Positions 22,307 through 35,431 are shown, counted from the first letter of the stretch. The stretch: DNA of 64,000 nt from Plotosus lineatus (GCA_024760905.1 CM045751.1:14142501-14206500); one strand, 5' to 3'. Program-made: numbers and translations. Notes: generated from the letters alone by a model not told the origin.

Positions 22307-22612
22307 GGAGATATTAAGACATAAATAAGTTGAGTGAGTTGAAATAAGGATGTATTTTTTTATTTAAATTTTTGAATCTTTTCTGTTACAGATTAAAAAA
22401 TAATGTTAATGAAGTTTTTCTTTATTGTAAGTTGAACTATATTTCTTTCTTTTTTTGTTTTTAATGTTAATAAAAATACAATATTATGCAGGGATGTACT
22501 AAGAACACTTTTATAGACAAATAATACTATTTATAGTCATTCGCGGGTCGGTGGGGGGGACGTGAATTTTTTTTTCCTAAGGGGTGCCACAGAAAATAAT
22601 TGAGAAGCACTG
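21994..22612 (+). mobile_element. Non-autonomous hAT element with TIRs and 8-bp target duplication
   Basis: It starts cagtgcttctcaa (21994-22006) and ends ttgagaagcactg (22600-22612), perfect 13-base inverted repeats. It is flanked by gattatga (21986-21993) and gattaaca (22613-22620), 6 of 8 identical, the target length expected of hAT elements. The interior carries a (GA)n tract (about 22267-22305) and a 3' part homologous to 4370-4623, which follows an hAT transposase fragment. That links this MITE to a BED-finger hAT parent. No transposase remains. Confidence 0.85.
22267..22305. repeat. (GA)n microsatellite inside the hAT MITE
   Basis: GA dinucleotide run. Confidence 0.95.
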
Positions 22613-22620
22613 GATTAACA

Positions 22621-22977
22621 ATTATAAATACAGTACTTAGAAAACTCAAGTCTGCACTTTCATCAAATTTAATGAGATACTCCTGCCAACGAACCTAATC
22701 ATAATTTTTTTTTCCAAAATCTAAAAACTATGCATGTATGTGTTTTATACTGAACGTCATCAGAGATGCTAGGAAACTGAATTCATGATAATTAAAAATT
22801 CTTTGTCAAAACAAGGCAGATGTGATTGAATACACAGACACGGAACATCGAGTCTGAAAAACCCATTTTTTTAAATATCAGGACCATAAGAAAGTAAATC
22901 AAGAATTTTTTTATCCATGACAGAGATCAGGTGAGCTCCGCCCTGCAAGCAAAGCTAAGCAATGTATAGCCAACAGC

Positions 22978-23012
<35 letters not shown>

Positions 23013-24004
23013 ATTGTAAGACTTTTAGTAAATACTACATGGAAATTTAAACGACGGTCCATGAAGGTGTCTTTAAACTTCAATGTTTTGCTATATACTG
23101 GACAGAAACAGAGAAAAACAAAGTAAACTGAGATTTTCATGCTTTATCTTTTCATTCTTAAAACCCAACAATGACGTCGCCGGCTCCAAAGACCGAAATT
23201 TGTTTATGCAAGCATTACCCCAAGATAGCAGGCCAATTAAACCAAGTCATTCCCTTGTAATATATACTGTACTTAATATTGTAGCGCAAATTAGCCCTGA
23301 TAAATCACAACATTATATAAATTAAGATTCATAGAAGATGACAAAAACAAACAAGAATATAATATTTATTTTTGTTGAATTTAGAGCACCAGACAATGTT
23401 TTTGTTTGTTTGTTTGAGTCGTTTACAGACATCAGTCATTTAAACCATAAAGCTTAACAGCCACTGCAAGAAAGACTGTGATTCTATTTATTATTGGCAA
23501 ATGACAGAACTTAATCACTGCCAACACATTACATCATAATTTAATTTTTTAAATTAAACTGCAACTAAACTAACAAATAATTTAAATTGTAGATACCTGA
23601 AATGAGATTTAGATTTAAAACATAAAATCTATTTATATTTATAAGATTCCTTTTGGGTTTTTATCCATGCTGGAACACAGCCATCTACAAACCAATCAGG
23701 AGAGTCTGGCATTTCTAGAGGCAGCACAAAATCTAATTAGCTGACACGATGTTAATTCTGAGCAGCGTTTCATTAAAACGGGAATAAAAGATCATTGACA
23801 CAGAGGACTTGTGTCCTTTGGAATAATCCAATAAGACCACATTTTGTTTGTTTTAATCATGTTTAAGCGGTGGGAACGGCGAAGACATGTCTGGAGGCAC
23901 AGATCTCTTCAGGTCAGGGTTGACTACTGTCCTTCAATCAGGAACACATCCTTCATTAGCTACAGACATTCATTTCCGATACATGTAGGAACGAGATTGC
24001 TCAG
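22621..24004. other. AT-rich intronic stretch without gene
   Basis: A poly-T run at 22981-23008 is the only notable feature. No exon was found. Confidence 0.4.
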
Positions 24005-24006
24005 TA

Positions 24007-24794
24007 CAGTGATACCTCAGCTCACAAACATAATTGGTTCCCAGAAAGTGTGTGTGAGGCGAAAAGTTCGTCTTCCGAACATTTATTTCCCATAAGAAAC
24101 CATTAAAATGAGAATAATCCGTTCCCAGGTCCCCATAAAACATAATTTTCTACTAAATAAGCCTTAAAACTACACAAAAATATACCTTATTTTATGTATA
24201 ATAAATGTCTATTGTATTGTAATTAAAGAAATAAACTGTACTGTATAATAAAGTGGTTTTATTTACCTTTGTGATGGTAGTTGATGGCTTGATGGAATGG
24301 AGTGGGAGGAGGAGGGAGGGAGGGACTTACTGTTTGGAAGGAGAGTTTGGAAACGCCTACTGTTTGGAAACACCCTTAGCCACACACGCACCCTTAATAG
24401 CTTCCTTGTTCTTAAGGATGGGAGCAATGGTAGACTTAGCGTACTGGTACTGGGACGCTGAGTCACACAAACGCACACCTCGTTCGTGTTTTTCAATGAT
24501 CTCCGCCTGTGGTGGGGTCTTTTTCGGTCCCATAATAGCAAAAGTACACTCAATATGGTCCAAAATGTCTATCAAACACAAACCACTTCCGCACTCAAAG
24601 AAAGGGGGTGACGAACTGTGACGCCGTGAGCGTGCGTCAGCTTCTCGTGGCCGCCACCGTGGCACTGTTCGACCGCGTGGTTTGATTCGTCCGCCGAAAA
24701 CTAGTTCATCAGCAGAGACTATATGCTCGCAAATTTAATGTTCTTGAGGTGAAAAGTTCGTGAGCTTAAGCGTTCGTCAGCGGAGGTTTTACTG
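24007..24794 (-). mobile_element. Tigger/pogo-type element with TA target duplication
   Basis: The left end 'cagtgatacctcagctcac' and the right end (read inverted) 'cagtaaaacctccgctgac' form an imperfect terminal inverted repeat. TA lies on each side (24005-24006 and 24795-24796). The minus strand still carries the start of a transposase (separate entry). Length is 788 bases, against roughly 2.5 kb or more for full-length relatives, so the DDE core is deleted. Confidence 0.75.
24357..24530 (-). pseudogene. Tigger-like transposase N-terminus (CENP-B-type HTH)
   Basis: On the minus strand the frame begins MGPKKTPPQAEIIEKHERG at 24530. It continues CDSASQYQYAKSTIAPI and ends LKNKEAIKGA...AKGVSKQ at 24357. 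This is the helix-turn-helix that opens TIGD/CENP-B-like transposases: a basic start, IIEKHERG, then S..AKSTI..ILKNKE. About 58 residues remain before the frame ends. The DNA-binding second domain and the DDE catalytic domain are absent. It sits inside the 24007-24794 element, upstream of nothing else, so it is a remnant of that element's own gene rather than a host gene. Confidence 0.75.
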
Positions 24795-24796
24795 TA

Positions 24797-25923
24797 CTTC
24801 CAATGACTGTTTACAGTGAAACCTGGGACAGCAGCCATAGTTGTATCTCCACATGCACACATAGTTTTGCTTGGAAAGGCTTTTCTGATCATAATTTTGC
24901 TTGTGCAGACGTTTATGGTGTGTGTTTATGTATTTATATGCACATTCATGGTGTAAATGATCATCGTGCTGTAAATGTGAGTATCTCACCCTTTGTGAAG
25001 GCATTAAGGTTGTAGAGACTCAGGGTTTTTTTTCCCTCACATAGGAGATTAAGGTGCTCTAAAACAAAATCATTCACTGTTTATCAGCAGAATGATGCCT
25101 TGTACCAGGACAATAAGTCCAATATCAGGGATTCCATCTCTATGAGCATCTCGGTTCTTGATTATCTTGACTTTCAGCCCGAAGTACTGGCGCGGTATTA
25201 ACTGAAATGAGGTGGCTGTCCAGGTTGTCCTACATTGCTTCCTGCGTCTCTCTCTATGTCTTCGCCTGCCTGCTGCTAATCAGTGACCGAAAGCACTGTG
25301 TGCCGAATACATTAGCATTCATCGTTGCTCCTCAGCCTCCTCCCATTCCTACTCCTCACCAGCGACAAACAAAAAGGTTACACCTCTGTCTTCTTGTCTT
25401 CTCTGTGTTTGACTCTTTCACAGGATCTTTCGCAGGACCGCACATCTTGCTTTGGTGTTTTCTCGTGTTGCTTTTGAGAATTTTCTCCCTTATCTGGTGC
25501 AAACAGGCAAGACAAATGCTTTACCGTGGGCAGCTGGTGTGACGGAAAGGACCGGCAGATAAATCATTGATGAGGCAGCGTGAGCGCTGTTAACATAATC
25601 CCTGCATTCTCACCTCGCGGTTGCTACGAGCTGCTAACTCACATGTTGTTCATAAAATATTGAAGCATGAATAATTAGACAAGGCTGAGTGTGTGCAGCA
25701 TGTATGTGAGTCAATAGGTAGGGGGGGGGGGTTATGATATACTGCATTACACGCTGATGCTGTGTGTTCGGTGCGAAGTCAAGGCAGTTTATTGATGAAT
25801 TTGCGTGTGAGAAATAAAACGAGATCACGTGTATATTTAGGCTGTCAGTACAAAATGCTGATGTACAGCATATTGCTTTCACTCTTCGTCCATTCGCCTC
25901 CTTTGTGATCACCAGGCAATTAC

Positions 25924-25977
<54 letters not shown>

Positions 25978-26124
25978 AGCGAATGGTGCTGCTCCTGTCC
26001 TCCCTAACTTTCATTGCTTAATGCATCCTTTAGTGTCGCCCCAATCCCATCATGCTCTCTGGGATACAGTGTCTGCTTCTCTGTAATTAAACCCAAACCT
26101 GTGAATGAAGAAACAGCATGAACC

Positions 26125-26125
<1 letters not shown>
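24797..26125. other. Intronic stretch without gene
   Basis: Contains a G run near 25722-25731 and a (GA)n tract at about 25926-25974. The plus frame at 25207-25542 has no splice signals and no recognisable domain. Confidence 0.4.
25926..25974. repeat. (GA)n microsatellite
   Basis: GA dinucleotide run. Confidence 0.95.
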
Positions 26126-26128
<3 letters not shown>

Positions 26129-26182
<54 letters not shown>

Positions 26183-26207
26183 AACACCCACCCACCCACA
26201 CACACAC
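26129..26207. repeat. (CA)n microsatellite
   Basis: Long CA run with CCAC interruptions at its right end. Confidence 0.95.
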
Positions 26208-26298
26208 TTTCTCTCTATATCTCTCTCTTATCATATCTGCAAACAACAGTTTGTTGTCACAGATTAGGAATGACACGTCCGGTTTTCATCACATCACC

Positions 26299-26303
<5 letters not shown>

Positions 26304-26332
<29 letters not shown>
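26304..26332. repeat. Poly-A tract
   Basis: About 29 consecutive A residues with no recognisable retroelement body attached. Confidence 0.9.
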
Positions 26333-26335
<3 letters not shown>

Positions 26336-26449
26336 TTTCCAAATCCAGTTCCAATCTTTGCAAGATTATGGTTAGAATTTGTGATAGATTTCCTCCGATA
26401 TTATACGCAAATTACCTTTGACCTTGAGTGACCTTCAAAGGGTATCTTG

Positions 26450-26616
<167 letters not shown>

Positions 26617-29600
26617 AGAAATTGTTTTGACAATTTAGACATGTACACATACTATAAAACATCACATGAGATGAGCACACAGGTAATAAAAACCAGTATC
26701 AGTATCAGGCCTCCATGTTACATCATCCATGCTGAATGATGTAGGTACTTTTGCACCCATTAAGTATCTCACTAGTTTTGTAACTGTTCGTTAGCCTATG
26801 TTAACTTGCCCTGCCCCTGGTCATTATTAAACATGAACTGGCTGCATGGCTGTTCATTAATTTGCACATTATTAGTAGATCCCCTGTATAATTAACCCCT
26901 CCCATCAGCACCTGTTTGGGCTGTGACCTCACAATTGATGCTGCTTAATAAATCTGACCCGAAGTCACACATACACCGTCAATTCGTTTTTTGTTTTGTC
27001 TTAGTTTTAAATTAACACGGGACATAGACAAATTAGTTTCATTTTTATGACTTCAGGATACAAAATGTATTTACAACAACAAAAACAAAAATACAATCTT
27101 TTTGAATCTAGTAATTAATCCGGGTGAATCGCATGGATCCAAGACAGCAATACGGTCCCTTTGATTGGTTACTAGAGCTGTCAATCAGAGCCATACTGGC
27201 CAATCATGGACATGTGTGAGTATGAGCTATCTGTGGTAGTCCTTTTCCGCTGACTGGTCTGCTGCAGTGCAAATAATTAGTAGCTGCACGTATCTCAAGA
27301 AGGAAGCATGAGCAGCCCTCTCCTTCCCTTGTGGGTGGTTGTCATGTGACATGGGAGAGCTAGCTTGGGGGTGGAAATTGGTACATGACCAAAACGGGAG
27401 AAAATGGTGGGCGAAAATGGCAAGGGTCATGAGTCAGACGCCCAGGGCCAATGAAGTTTATCGTCTTTCTTTACTTTACTGACATTTTTTTGAGTACCAG
27501 TGAACACATACTATTAGATATTCACACACACTCACACACACACTCACACACACACAAACTCCAAGAGAAATCGTTATGAAGCAGGAGCCGAGCGTCTCCA
27601 CCGGAACGGCCGGGCGCAGTAAAAATTCCTCTTCTTTAATTAACTTTTATGGCTGACAAAGAGGACACGCTGACACCTGTCCTACGCTGAGCTGCCATTT
27701 ATTACCCTCCCACCTCTCATCATATCCACCAAGGAATGTGTGGAGAGAGATATGCGAGAGCTGCAACCTCACTGCAGGCTTTTCTTACCTCTCGCATTGT
27801 CTTTCTCAGAGTAAAGCCCATGCTTCATGTCCACGATCAGAAAAGTACTTACAAACTGTGTTTGTCAAACATCAAACCATATCACACTCTTTCTCAAGGT
27901 CATGAGTCAAACATTCATTATTTCACCACCTACACACACCTCAAACCCATACACACCTCGCCTTCTACACGAGGACACACTCATCTAAAAATACTTCACA
28001 AAAAGCCCCGGGTCATTTCAAGCTCAAAGATTCTCGCCGCTTCGTACAGAGTGTAATTAGCGCTGCTCAGTTAGCGCCTAGCTATCTCCTGCTTCAGCAA
28101 CAAAACGAAGCTTGATTCAATCAAGATGTGGAACACAAGCCTGCTGGCTGGGGTGGATATTAGTCCACGAATGGTGCCGTTATACTGTGGGGTTTCTCTG
28201 GAGGGGTGTCGCCTAGACAAAGTTGTGTTTTATTTATTTTTCATCTAGTTTCATTGACTATACATTGCAGTCTACAGGGGGAAAATGGGAAAATAAAATC
28301 TGTGACCCAGTAAGGAAGGAAGTACAAAGTCGTTGTCTCAAGATGACAGACAGTGGATAGCAGTCAATTTGGTGACAGCCATGATTAGATATTTTTAACA
28401 TCTAAAGCTCTTTTCACTTGGGAAATGAATACAGAATCTCAAAGTTCCCCACCTCACCTCAAGTCAGATGTAAAGACGGGCTCAAATTAAACAATGTCCG
28501 CGTTCACATTACGGCAATATGTACACTTATTGGTTTCTTAAGCCTCGGTCACATACAGTAAACAACAAGTATCCAACTTGTCCAAAACAAAAACATTCCA
28601 TTTCCTAATACAGTTGTTGGTGTGCCGTCTGAAACTCCGTCTTTTTGTGATGGACTGAAATAGTTCAACATTTTGGCGGCCTCGTAGCTAATGCTTGACG
28701 TCTAGTTTCCTAGGTCTGTTGTGCGGTGCCCTATGGAACCTATGGCTGTATATTGATGGTCGAATTAATTTCTTATGCTTTCTGTGCCATTCTACTGAGC
28801 TCAAAATCATACTGTTTTCTTACAATAGACGTATGACTGCTCTACAATAAACCCACAGGAATTCCCTATACATAAATACCATGTGTCAGACTGTGTATGG
28901 TGGTCTTATGCCAGCCGGACATCACATGAGTAACATAACATATTATAAAGATTATTTTGTCTCGCAACAATCGTACCACCTTTTGTTTTAACGTCATACA
29001 ATTTGGCTTACAGACAGGACCCACCCCCTTTATAAGAGTGACACATACAACAAATATTTCATACGTGAATGCAACTACACAGCTTTCAAAGCCACCTCAT
29101 CAAAACTGTGTCAGGCCCTTGTGAATTCATAGCACAATAAAGGTTGTTTATGAAAGAATACTTTACTGAATACAAATGTTCATATCCAAGAGAGGTTTTA
29201 GTTTTGGGGGGGAAAAAATACTACACATCTTTTTAAACAAGATTCCACTTAGCCTTGTTCAATGATAAAGCAGTTCAACATCAACAAAAGCTTAGACCCT
29301 AATAACGTGACTGCTTTTCATTAAACATCCATAAATGCCCTTCAAAATACTTAAAGGAATAATATTTTGCACTACCTTTACTAAGATGACGATATTTAAA
29401 ACAAAACGTGAATTTTATCTGCCTTTATTGGTGCTCTTAAAGATCTTGACCAACAAAAAAAAAAAAGAAAAAAAAAAAAGAGAGAGAACTTGCAAGACTC
29501 TGAATTTTGATATTGTTGAAATGAGAATTCAATTTCTTTCATGGCCTCCATTAACTTTAATTCAGTATCGGACTACAGACAGAATGCATGTCTACAAACT

Positions 29601-30548
29601 AATGATGTCAGGCAGGAGATCAGATGGAAGAAAAAAGAAAACAAACAAAAAAAGCCAGCTTTTGTGAGAGATGACTTTGAAAGTCCTGGCCTTTAAAACC
29701 CACCCTGACCTGCAGGGAACAGTTTTGACGGTCAGTAATATGTAGTTCATGTGTGGCCGAAGCGAGTCCAAGAGTTTGTGCGGCTTGGCTACACAGGGGG
29801 AGGACTAACTATTGACTGCCTGTATTGATTTATGCTCATAAAGTGTAGAACGTAAAAAAAATCAGAACAACTTTTAATCCAATATGTTGTTGAAATCAGG
29901 TCTGAACAGCTGCAGAGGCTTAGAATATACCAATAAACCTAACATTCAGTTCACTTCACACACCGCCCGTTTAAAAACAAACAAACAAACAAACAAACAA
30001 AAACACCATACCAAAAACAAACAAACAAAGAAAACACCGGCTCACTCCTGGTACTGATTATCCTCCCCTGAAATGGCAAATAAATCCAATTTATCCTGAG
30101 AGATGATTTATGCCAAGCTGCAGCCTCATTATTCTGTTGCAACACACCCGCCCTGCCTTCAGCACCCTTATCCAGAACCTTCCTCTACAGCTTCACCCTA
30201 ACTCTGAGAAATACCAACCGTGCTCTGTGAGCACTTTTATGGGATCCTGATGTGGTGTGATGAAGAATGGAAAAAGTGCTTAACTACGTTATTAGCACAG
30301 AGGGCACGATTAAAAGTGTCCTTGGTGATGAGGTTTTAAAGCGATACAGGCTCTTGGCCTGGCCTGATTGATGGCCTGGGATGCGTGATTAGACATGGGG
30401 GGGGTCATTGCAGTAATCCGGTCCTCCTTTTTATTCTGGAGAAACCTGGTGCTTTTTCTCCTTTTTTTCTCTTCTTCTGCCTGCTGTAGACTATTTTACT
30501 GCACCATAGCAAGTGTTGCAGGCAAGAAACCTGAAGACGGGGAAAGTA

Positions 30549-30587
<39 letters not shown>

Positions 30588-30844
30588 CGATGCATGTGCA
30601 TGTCTTTAATTCTGCGGGGCGGCCAGGACTGAGGCTCATTACCGCATCCTGTCTTCTTCTCTCACAAAATGAATTCCGTTGTCATCCGGCGTCAACCCAC
30701 AGGAGGATTGGAGGAGCGGCTGCTTGCGCGTGACTATCCGTCTCGAGCTTTTCTCTGCCGCCGCTCCGTCCATTTTGCTGCAGGGAGATACGGCACTGTG
30801 TCGAGCTGATGAATAATAAAATAGGATTGGTGTGCTTGGAAGCA

Positions 30845-30883
<39 letters not shown>

Positions 30884-31320
30884 AGTATCCTAACAAACTC
30901 ACACACACCACAGCACACAGTGCATTAGAGAAACAACAGCCCACAATAATGCCATAAATAGAAAGAAAAGTCTGAATACAGACTGGAGTAAAAACATTTT
31001 TTTTTTTTTTGAGCAGAGGATGATATATGGCAGTGGAGGTGTGTGTATGAGCAATTCCAGCCATGACAGCACTGAAGTATGTAAAAGGAAACTGGGTAAT
31101 CTGCGGTTTATAGAGTGTAATGTACAGACCGGTGATTCATGAATGACTCGCACGAAACCTTAATAATAAAATGTTCTTCAACTAACAAACAGATGGTAAA
31201 GCAGCAGAAGGAAATTATTTCTCATGCCATCACACCTGTTCCACAACCAAATATTATGAAATTGGAGACACCAAAAATAGTACAGTTATTCATCTACCAC
31301 CTGAGCCATCATTAAATCAA
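26617..31320. other. Long intronic stretch without gene
   Basis: No exon or clear transposon was found. Tracts present: (CA)n-like at 27520-27560, (AAAC)n near 29970-30030, (GA)n at 30550-30588, and poly-A of about 37 bases near 30844-30880. The segment 27570-27725 is repeat-free and of balanced composition and is a candidate conserved non-coding element. Confidence 0.4.
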
Positions 31321-31339
31321 TGCATACGCATCACACAAC

Positions 31340-31721
31340 AGGTCTTCTGCTTCTTTTTTCCTTTCAGCTGTTCCCTTCAGGGGTCGCCACAGCGAATCAT
31401 CTGCCTCCATCTTCATGGAAGTCCTATTTCTGATTCGCATATTTGATTTGGCGTAGGTTTTTCACATCAGATGCCCTTCCTGACACAGCCCTTAGCGAGG
31501 GGCAGACACACGCTGACGGCGATGCAGCTACTCTTGTCGAAAGTCAGCAATGGTTCTTTTACATGAACCTCTCACCATAGACAGTGGAGAGACACGGCCG
31601 GTCTTCGATAACCCAGTTAGCTACACTGAGAGGACAGAGACAACCTTGTGGAGAGTGGGACTCGAACCCCCAAACTTAGGATCAGCGATCCAGCACCTTT
31701 ACCACCAGGCCACCACTGCCC
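31340..31721 (-). repeat. tRNA-derived SINE, RTE tail, perfect 15-bp target duplication
   Basis: The minus-strand head 'gggcagtggtggcctggtgg' is followed by box B, the shared body, and the 3' end 'gcgacccctgaagggaacag' with a purine-rich tail. It is flanked on both sides by tacgcatcacacaac (31325-31339 and 31722-31736), identical over 15 bases. This is a clean, fairly recent retroposition. Confidence 0.9.
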
Positions 31722-31736
31722 TACGCATCACACAAC

Positions 31737-32009
31737 GGGTATTAGCACATAAATTTGCGCAGATTCCTAAATTTGGACGATGGAAAATGGCACTATAGAC
31801 ACTTATCATGGAGTTCAACATTTTCAAACTGGTATCCATCTCACAGGCAATTCTCAACATCAGGTTTGTTTTGTGGGTCAGTCGTTGATGCCTTACAACA
31901 TCCTATAGCTACGTTACAATAGACATACAGCTTCCATACACATTCATGGGCATCCTGATGTGTCAGTGTATCAACTGACTATCTGACTGTTGTATGACTT
32001 TCTTATGAA
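31737..32009. other. Intronic stretch without gene
   Basis: Nothing recognisable. Confidence 0.35.
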
Positions 32010-32280
32010 TGTCCGGGTCTGGGGGTGTTTGTGTCGAGTTGGTACGTTTTTCCCAAGCGTGTGTAGGCCTTCTTCCAGTTTCCTCCTATAGCCAAAACAC
32101 ACACGTATTAGGCTTACTGGATATTTTAAATTTCCAGTGTGAATGGTTATGTATTTGTTGCTCTGCAATGAGTTCAAGTTGTTCAGGGTTTACCCCGCCT
32201 TTGCCTAGTGTCAGCAAAGATAGGTTCCACCCTCCATGCTGCACTAATAGAGGATTAATCGGTTCGGCATATGAGTAACT
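32010..32280 (+). repeat. Interspersed repeat with L2-like 3' tail
   Basis: Blocks in order: 'ttcctcctatagccaaaaca', 'ttaggcttactgg', 'tgtgaatggttatgtatttg', 'agttgttcagggtttacccc', 'agtgtcagcaaagataggtt', 'agaggattaatcggtt'. It is the same family as 9433-9745. Confidence 0.6.
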
Positions 32281-32799
32281 GAGTGATTAAGACTGTTTGA
32301 CTTCCAGACGCGACCCATTTTCCCAAAGACGGACATACGAACAACTAATATTTTATACATAAATGTAACTATGCAGCTTTCAAATCCACCTTAAACCTAC
32401 ATCAGGCACTTATGTCGTAGTTTCACTAAATTAAAACTACTCTTGGTAAAACACTGAAGAAAAAAAAAAAAAACAGGTTGCTAATGAAAGGGTCTTTATC
32501 TCTGTTATCCACTTTCCATCTCATCAAAAATAATGTACAACTCAGTTCTCTGAAGTTTGTAGTGCTGGGGACATCATTTTCTAACCAAACGGAACTTCCT
32601 GGGATTCCCACTGTACTTCCTATGGAGGTTTGTAGGCACTTTCAGACTACAAGTCATTGTAGATAGCTGAGATATACAATATCACCATGGTTTTGTGGAC
32701 ACTTGACCATTTTGTGGTTTGTATTCTAGACAGTCGTGAGTTTTCAAGTTTGTGCTGAAAATCTTCGTTTGCTGACATAGTACAATTTTTATGGAACCA

Positions 32800-32995
32800 A
32801 GAGACCCCAACGCGAGACAATGACCCTGTGTACAAATTACGCTTCATAAAGATATGGCCGGCCAAAGCTCAAGTGTTCTGCACAAATCCCTGACCTTAAC
32901 CCCACTGAAGACCTTTGGAGATGAACTGCACCACACACCTCACCATCCCTACACCTCTACTTGATCCCCTCAGTCTTGACAACATTGGTCACCAT
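32800..32995 (+). pseudogene. Tc1-like transposase relic, C-terminal part
   Basis: The sequence after 'gcttcataaagatatggccg' includes codons for a decayed 'LTLTP..TFGDELHHTP' segment. That resembles the 'PDLNPIEHLWDEL' region around the last catalytic acid of Tc1-like transposases. It is heavily decayed and no ends were found. Confidence 0.4.
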
Positions 32996-34460
32996 CCCTG
33001 TTCCTTTCTGAAAACTTTGGGGGTCACCCTCAAATCATTCCCTATATAAGCTCTTCAGAAAAAAGAGAGCAAACATGCAGAAAGGTACATCTCCAGGAAC
33101 AGCGTTCGCAATCACTGCTTGAGGGGCTAAATGAACATATCAGAGCCTCTCATCACAATCTAATGAAACGCCTGCACAGAAATATAGTTTACTCGATCCG
33201 TCCATCCCACTTTAGTTCCCGGACATTTTCATGACGCGTGCTGAAGCTGGGGCTTTCAAACTTGGTCTGCAGGCTCACTACTATGAGTGCTAGGATGTTT
33301 GTGTGAGTGACCTTGACCTACTTTTCGTGGTCACAGAGGCAACTCTACTGTACATTAGGTTTCCATACATTTACTTTCTGCTCACTGAAGCTGGGGCTTT
33401 CAAACCTGCTACGCATGTTATATATTAGCATATTATAAAATAGACCTTTTGATGGGAGCGTCTGGACCCTGTAGTCCATTTTCATAACTGATAAAGGGCA
33501 CCAAATCTATAAGAATTGTCACTAATGCAACTCGTTAGCTGTCCGCAAATGTTTGTCAGGGCGAGCTTAATTATGGAAGCAACAAAGGAATGAGAGATTT
33601 CTAGGTATATGAGAGCTATCTAGGGTGTCTTTGGCACTGTCCTCTGACTTTCTGTAAATCCAGGACATGGTAACCATTAACCTGAAACTGTCTACCATCA
33701 TTTATATAGAAAGGACGTAGAAAATACCTGCCCCCAGCCCCCACACACATACACACAAAACTGCTTTCAAGTTATCAATTCTCTGTGAACTAAACTTGAA
33801 ATACCTACATGAATGAGTCCCTCTGGTGGGTGGTGTTAGGACATGACACATCAGGGTGGCAGTAAGACACAAGAAATCTTGTTAAGGAGTGATCGAGAAC
33901 ATTTTAGAAGCAGGAAACAAAAGAGGAGCCATCAAACAGATTAGAAAGAAACGAGAAAACGAAAGGCCCGATAAGAATGAGGGGATAAGAGAAAGAAATT
34001 AGGTCATTATGTACATTGTTGGCAATCCAAACTCTTACTATTCCATCTTGGATCCCATCGGGTGTCAAATTGAGATGGGGATGAAAGATGAGCGGGAGCT
34101 GCTGCAGAGATCTCATCAAAACAATCACGTCTTCAGCCAGACCAGAAACCAACCAAAGACTTGCACATTCCAACATCAAAACTAAATAGGACTCTGTAAG
34201 CCTCATTTAAACCAAACATAACTGATGCTTTAGGGAGCAAGGTTATCAGGGTATCAGAAACCAAACAGGAACAAGTCCACGCGAAATAGATCCTCCACTG
34301 ATGGCACACACATCCACTGACCGCCAACGACTGAGGTTTGGCTCGATAGTAGACAAATACAGTCTTTAACCCCAGTTCATATCTACGCCATTGACGGGAT
34401 GTATGTAATTGGCTTTAGCTTCTTCACTGAATGCTATTTTAAGACAGACCCAGTACTTAC
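32996..34460. other. Stretch without firm gene
   Basis: The phrase 'gctgaagctggggctttcaaac'-like block is present twice (about 33240 and 33383), an internal partial duplication. No transposon ends or exons were confirmed. Confidence 0.35.
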
Positions 34461-34752
34461 CACGAGCTGGTTTGTTCTGCTTTGATACCGAATCATATCT
34501 GCTATCTATAGTGCCAGAAGATGAGATTAGCTTGAGTCGAAGCGCATGGATGATAATTTGAGTTGCTGGCAGTGACGCTAACATTAACTCGCTTCTTTGT
34601 CGGTCATTTACCAAGTTTATACAAGTGAGGCATTTGTAAATTTGACTTTTTCCCTTTCTAAGGGAAGAATATTTGTTTTTGAAGAACAAAGACCATGTCT
34701 CGCAACGGTCTGACTGAGAGCAGAAATGCTCCTCCAGAAAATGAGGACACAT
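34461..34752 (-). other. Open frame with splice-like ends, doubtful exon
   Basis: On the minus strand a 97-codon frame begins with ATG right after an AG (…gctaatgttcag). It ends at a perfect donor (GTG/gtaagtact). The peptide (MCPHFLEEHFCSQSDRC... to ...KQNKPAR) has no domain I recognise and is not coiled coil. It does not fit the phase-0 pattern, since it would end in phase 1. It could be a decayed transposon frame or a chance open frame. Confidence 0.2.
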
Positions 34753-34863
34753 CTGAACATTAGCCCATAAAGCTTTTTTCTTAATCGTGCATGCACATAA
34801 CTAATGAGTGTGTGCGTATGTATGTATGTCATGTCATGCAATACCATCTGTATGTGTGTACAG

Positions 34864-35000
34864 ACGCTCCCCAGCTTATGAACGAGTTATGTTCAGGACG
34901 GCCGTTCATAGATGAATTTATTTGTAAGTCATTACAGGGCATTCTTCAGACGGGAACTTATGTTTAAACCTTGTATAAGTAATCTATCCGAGTTTGTACT
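34864..35000 (+). repeat. Fragment of composite repeat shared with 56.7 kb
   Basis: 'acgctccccagcttatgaac' and 'cattacagggcattc' match, in inverse orientation, sequence at 56655-56735. It leads into 'actgtatacaatctctctc' as that copy does. Confidence 0.6.
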
Positions 35001-35042
35001 GTATACAATCTCTCTCTCTCTCTCTCACTATCTATCTATCTA

Positions 35043-35081
<39 letters not shown>
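35001..35081. repeat. Compound (CT)n, (CTAT)n, (TA)n microsatellite
   Basis: The dinucleotide class changes along the tract. It abuts the LINE fragment that follows. Confidence 0.9.
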
Positions 35082-35085
<4 letters not shown>

Positions 35086-35086
<1 letters not shown>

Positions 35087-35431
35087 GGTGAAGAAGCGTG
35101 TGCAGGCAGGTTGGAATGGTTGGAGAAAAGTGTCCAGAATGATGTGTGATAGGAGGGTATCGGCAAGAATGAAAGGAAAAGTGTACAAGACGGTGGTAAG
35201 GCCAGCGATGTGTTTTGGTTTAGAGACAGTGGCCCTGGGGAAAAGACAGGAGGCAGAGCTGGAGGTAGCAGAGATGAAAATGTTGAGGTTCTCTTTGGGA
35301 GTAACGAGGATGGATAGGATCAGGAATGAGCACATCAGAGGGACAGCACATGAAAAGACGTTTTGGAGACAAAGTCAGAGAGGCTAGATTGAGATGGTTT
35401 GGACAAGCACAGTGGGGGTCTCACTGGGATT

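Noticed and set aside
25207..25542. Hydrophobic 111-codon plus frame
   Set aside because: The hydrophobicity comes from T-rich sequence. No exon borders, no promoter and no homologous pattern.
29970..30030. Regular repeats like a CRISPR array
   Set aside because: They are simple (AAAC)n repeats without spacers, in a vertebrate genome.
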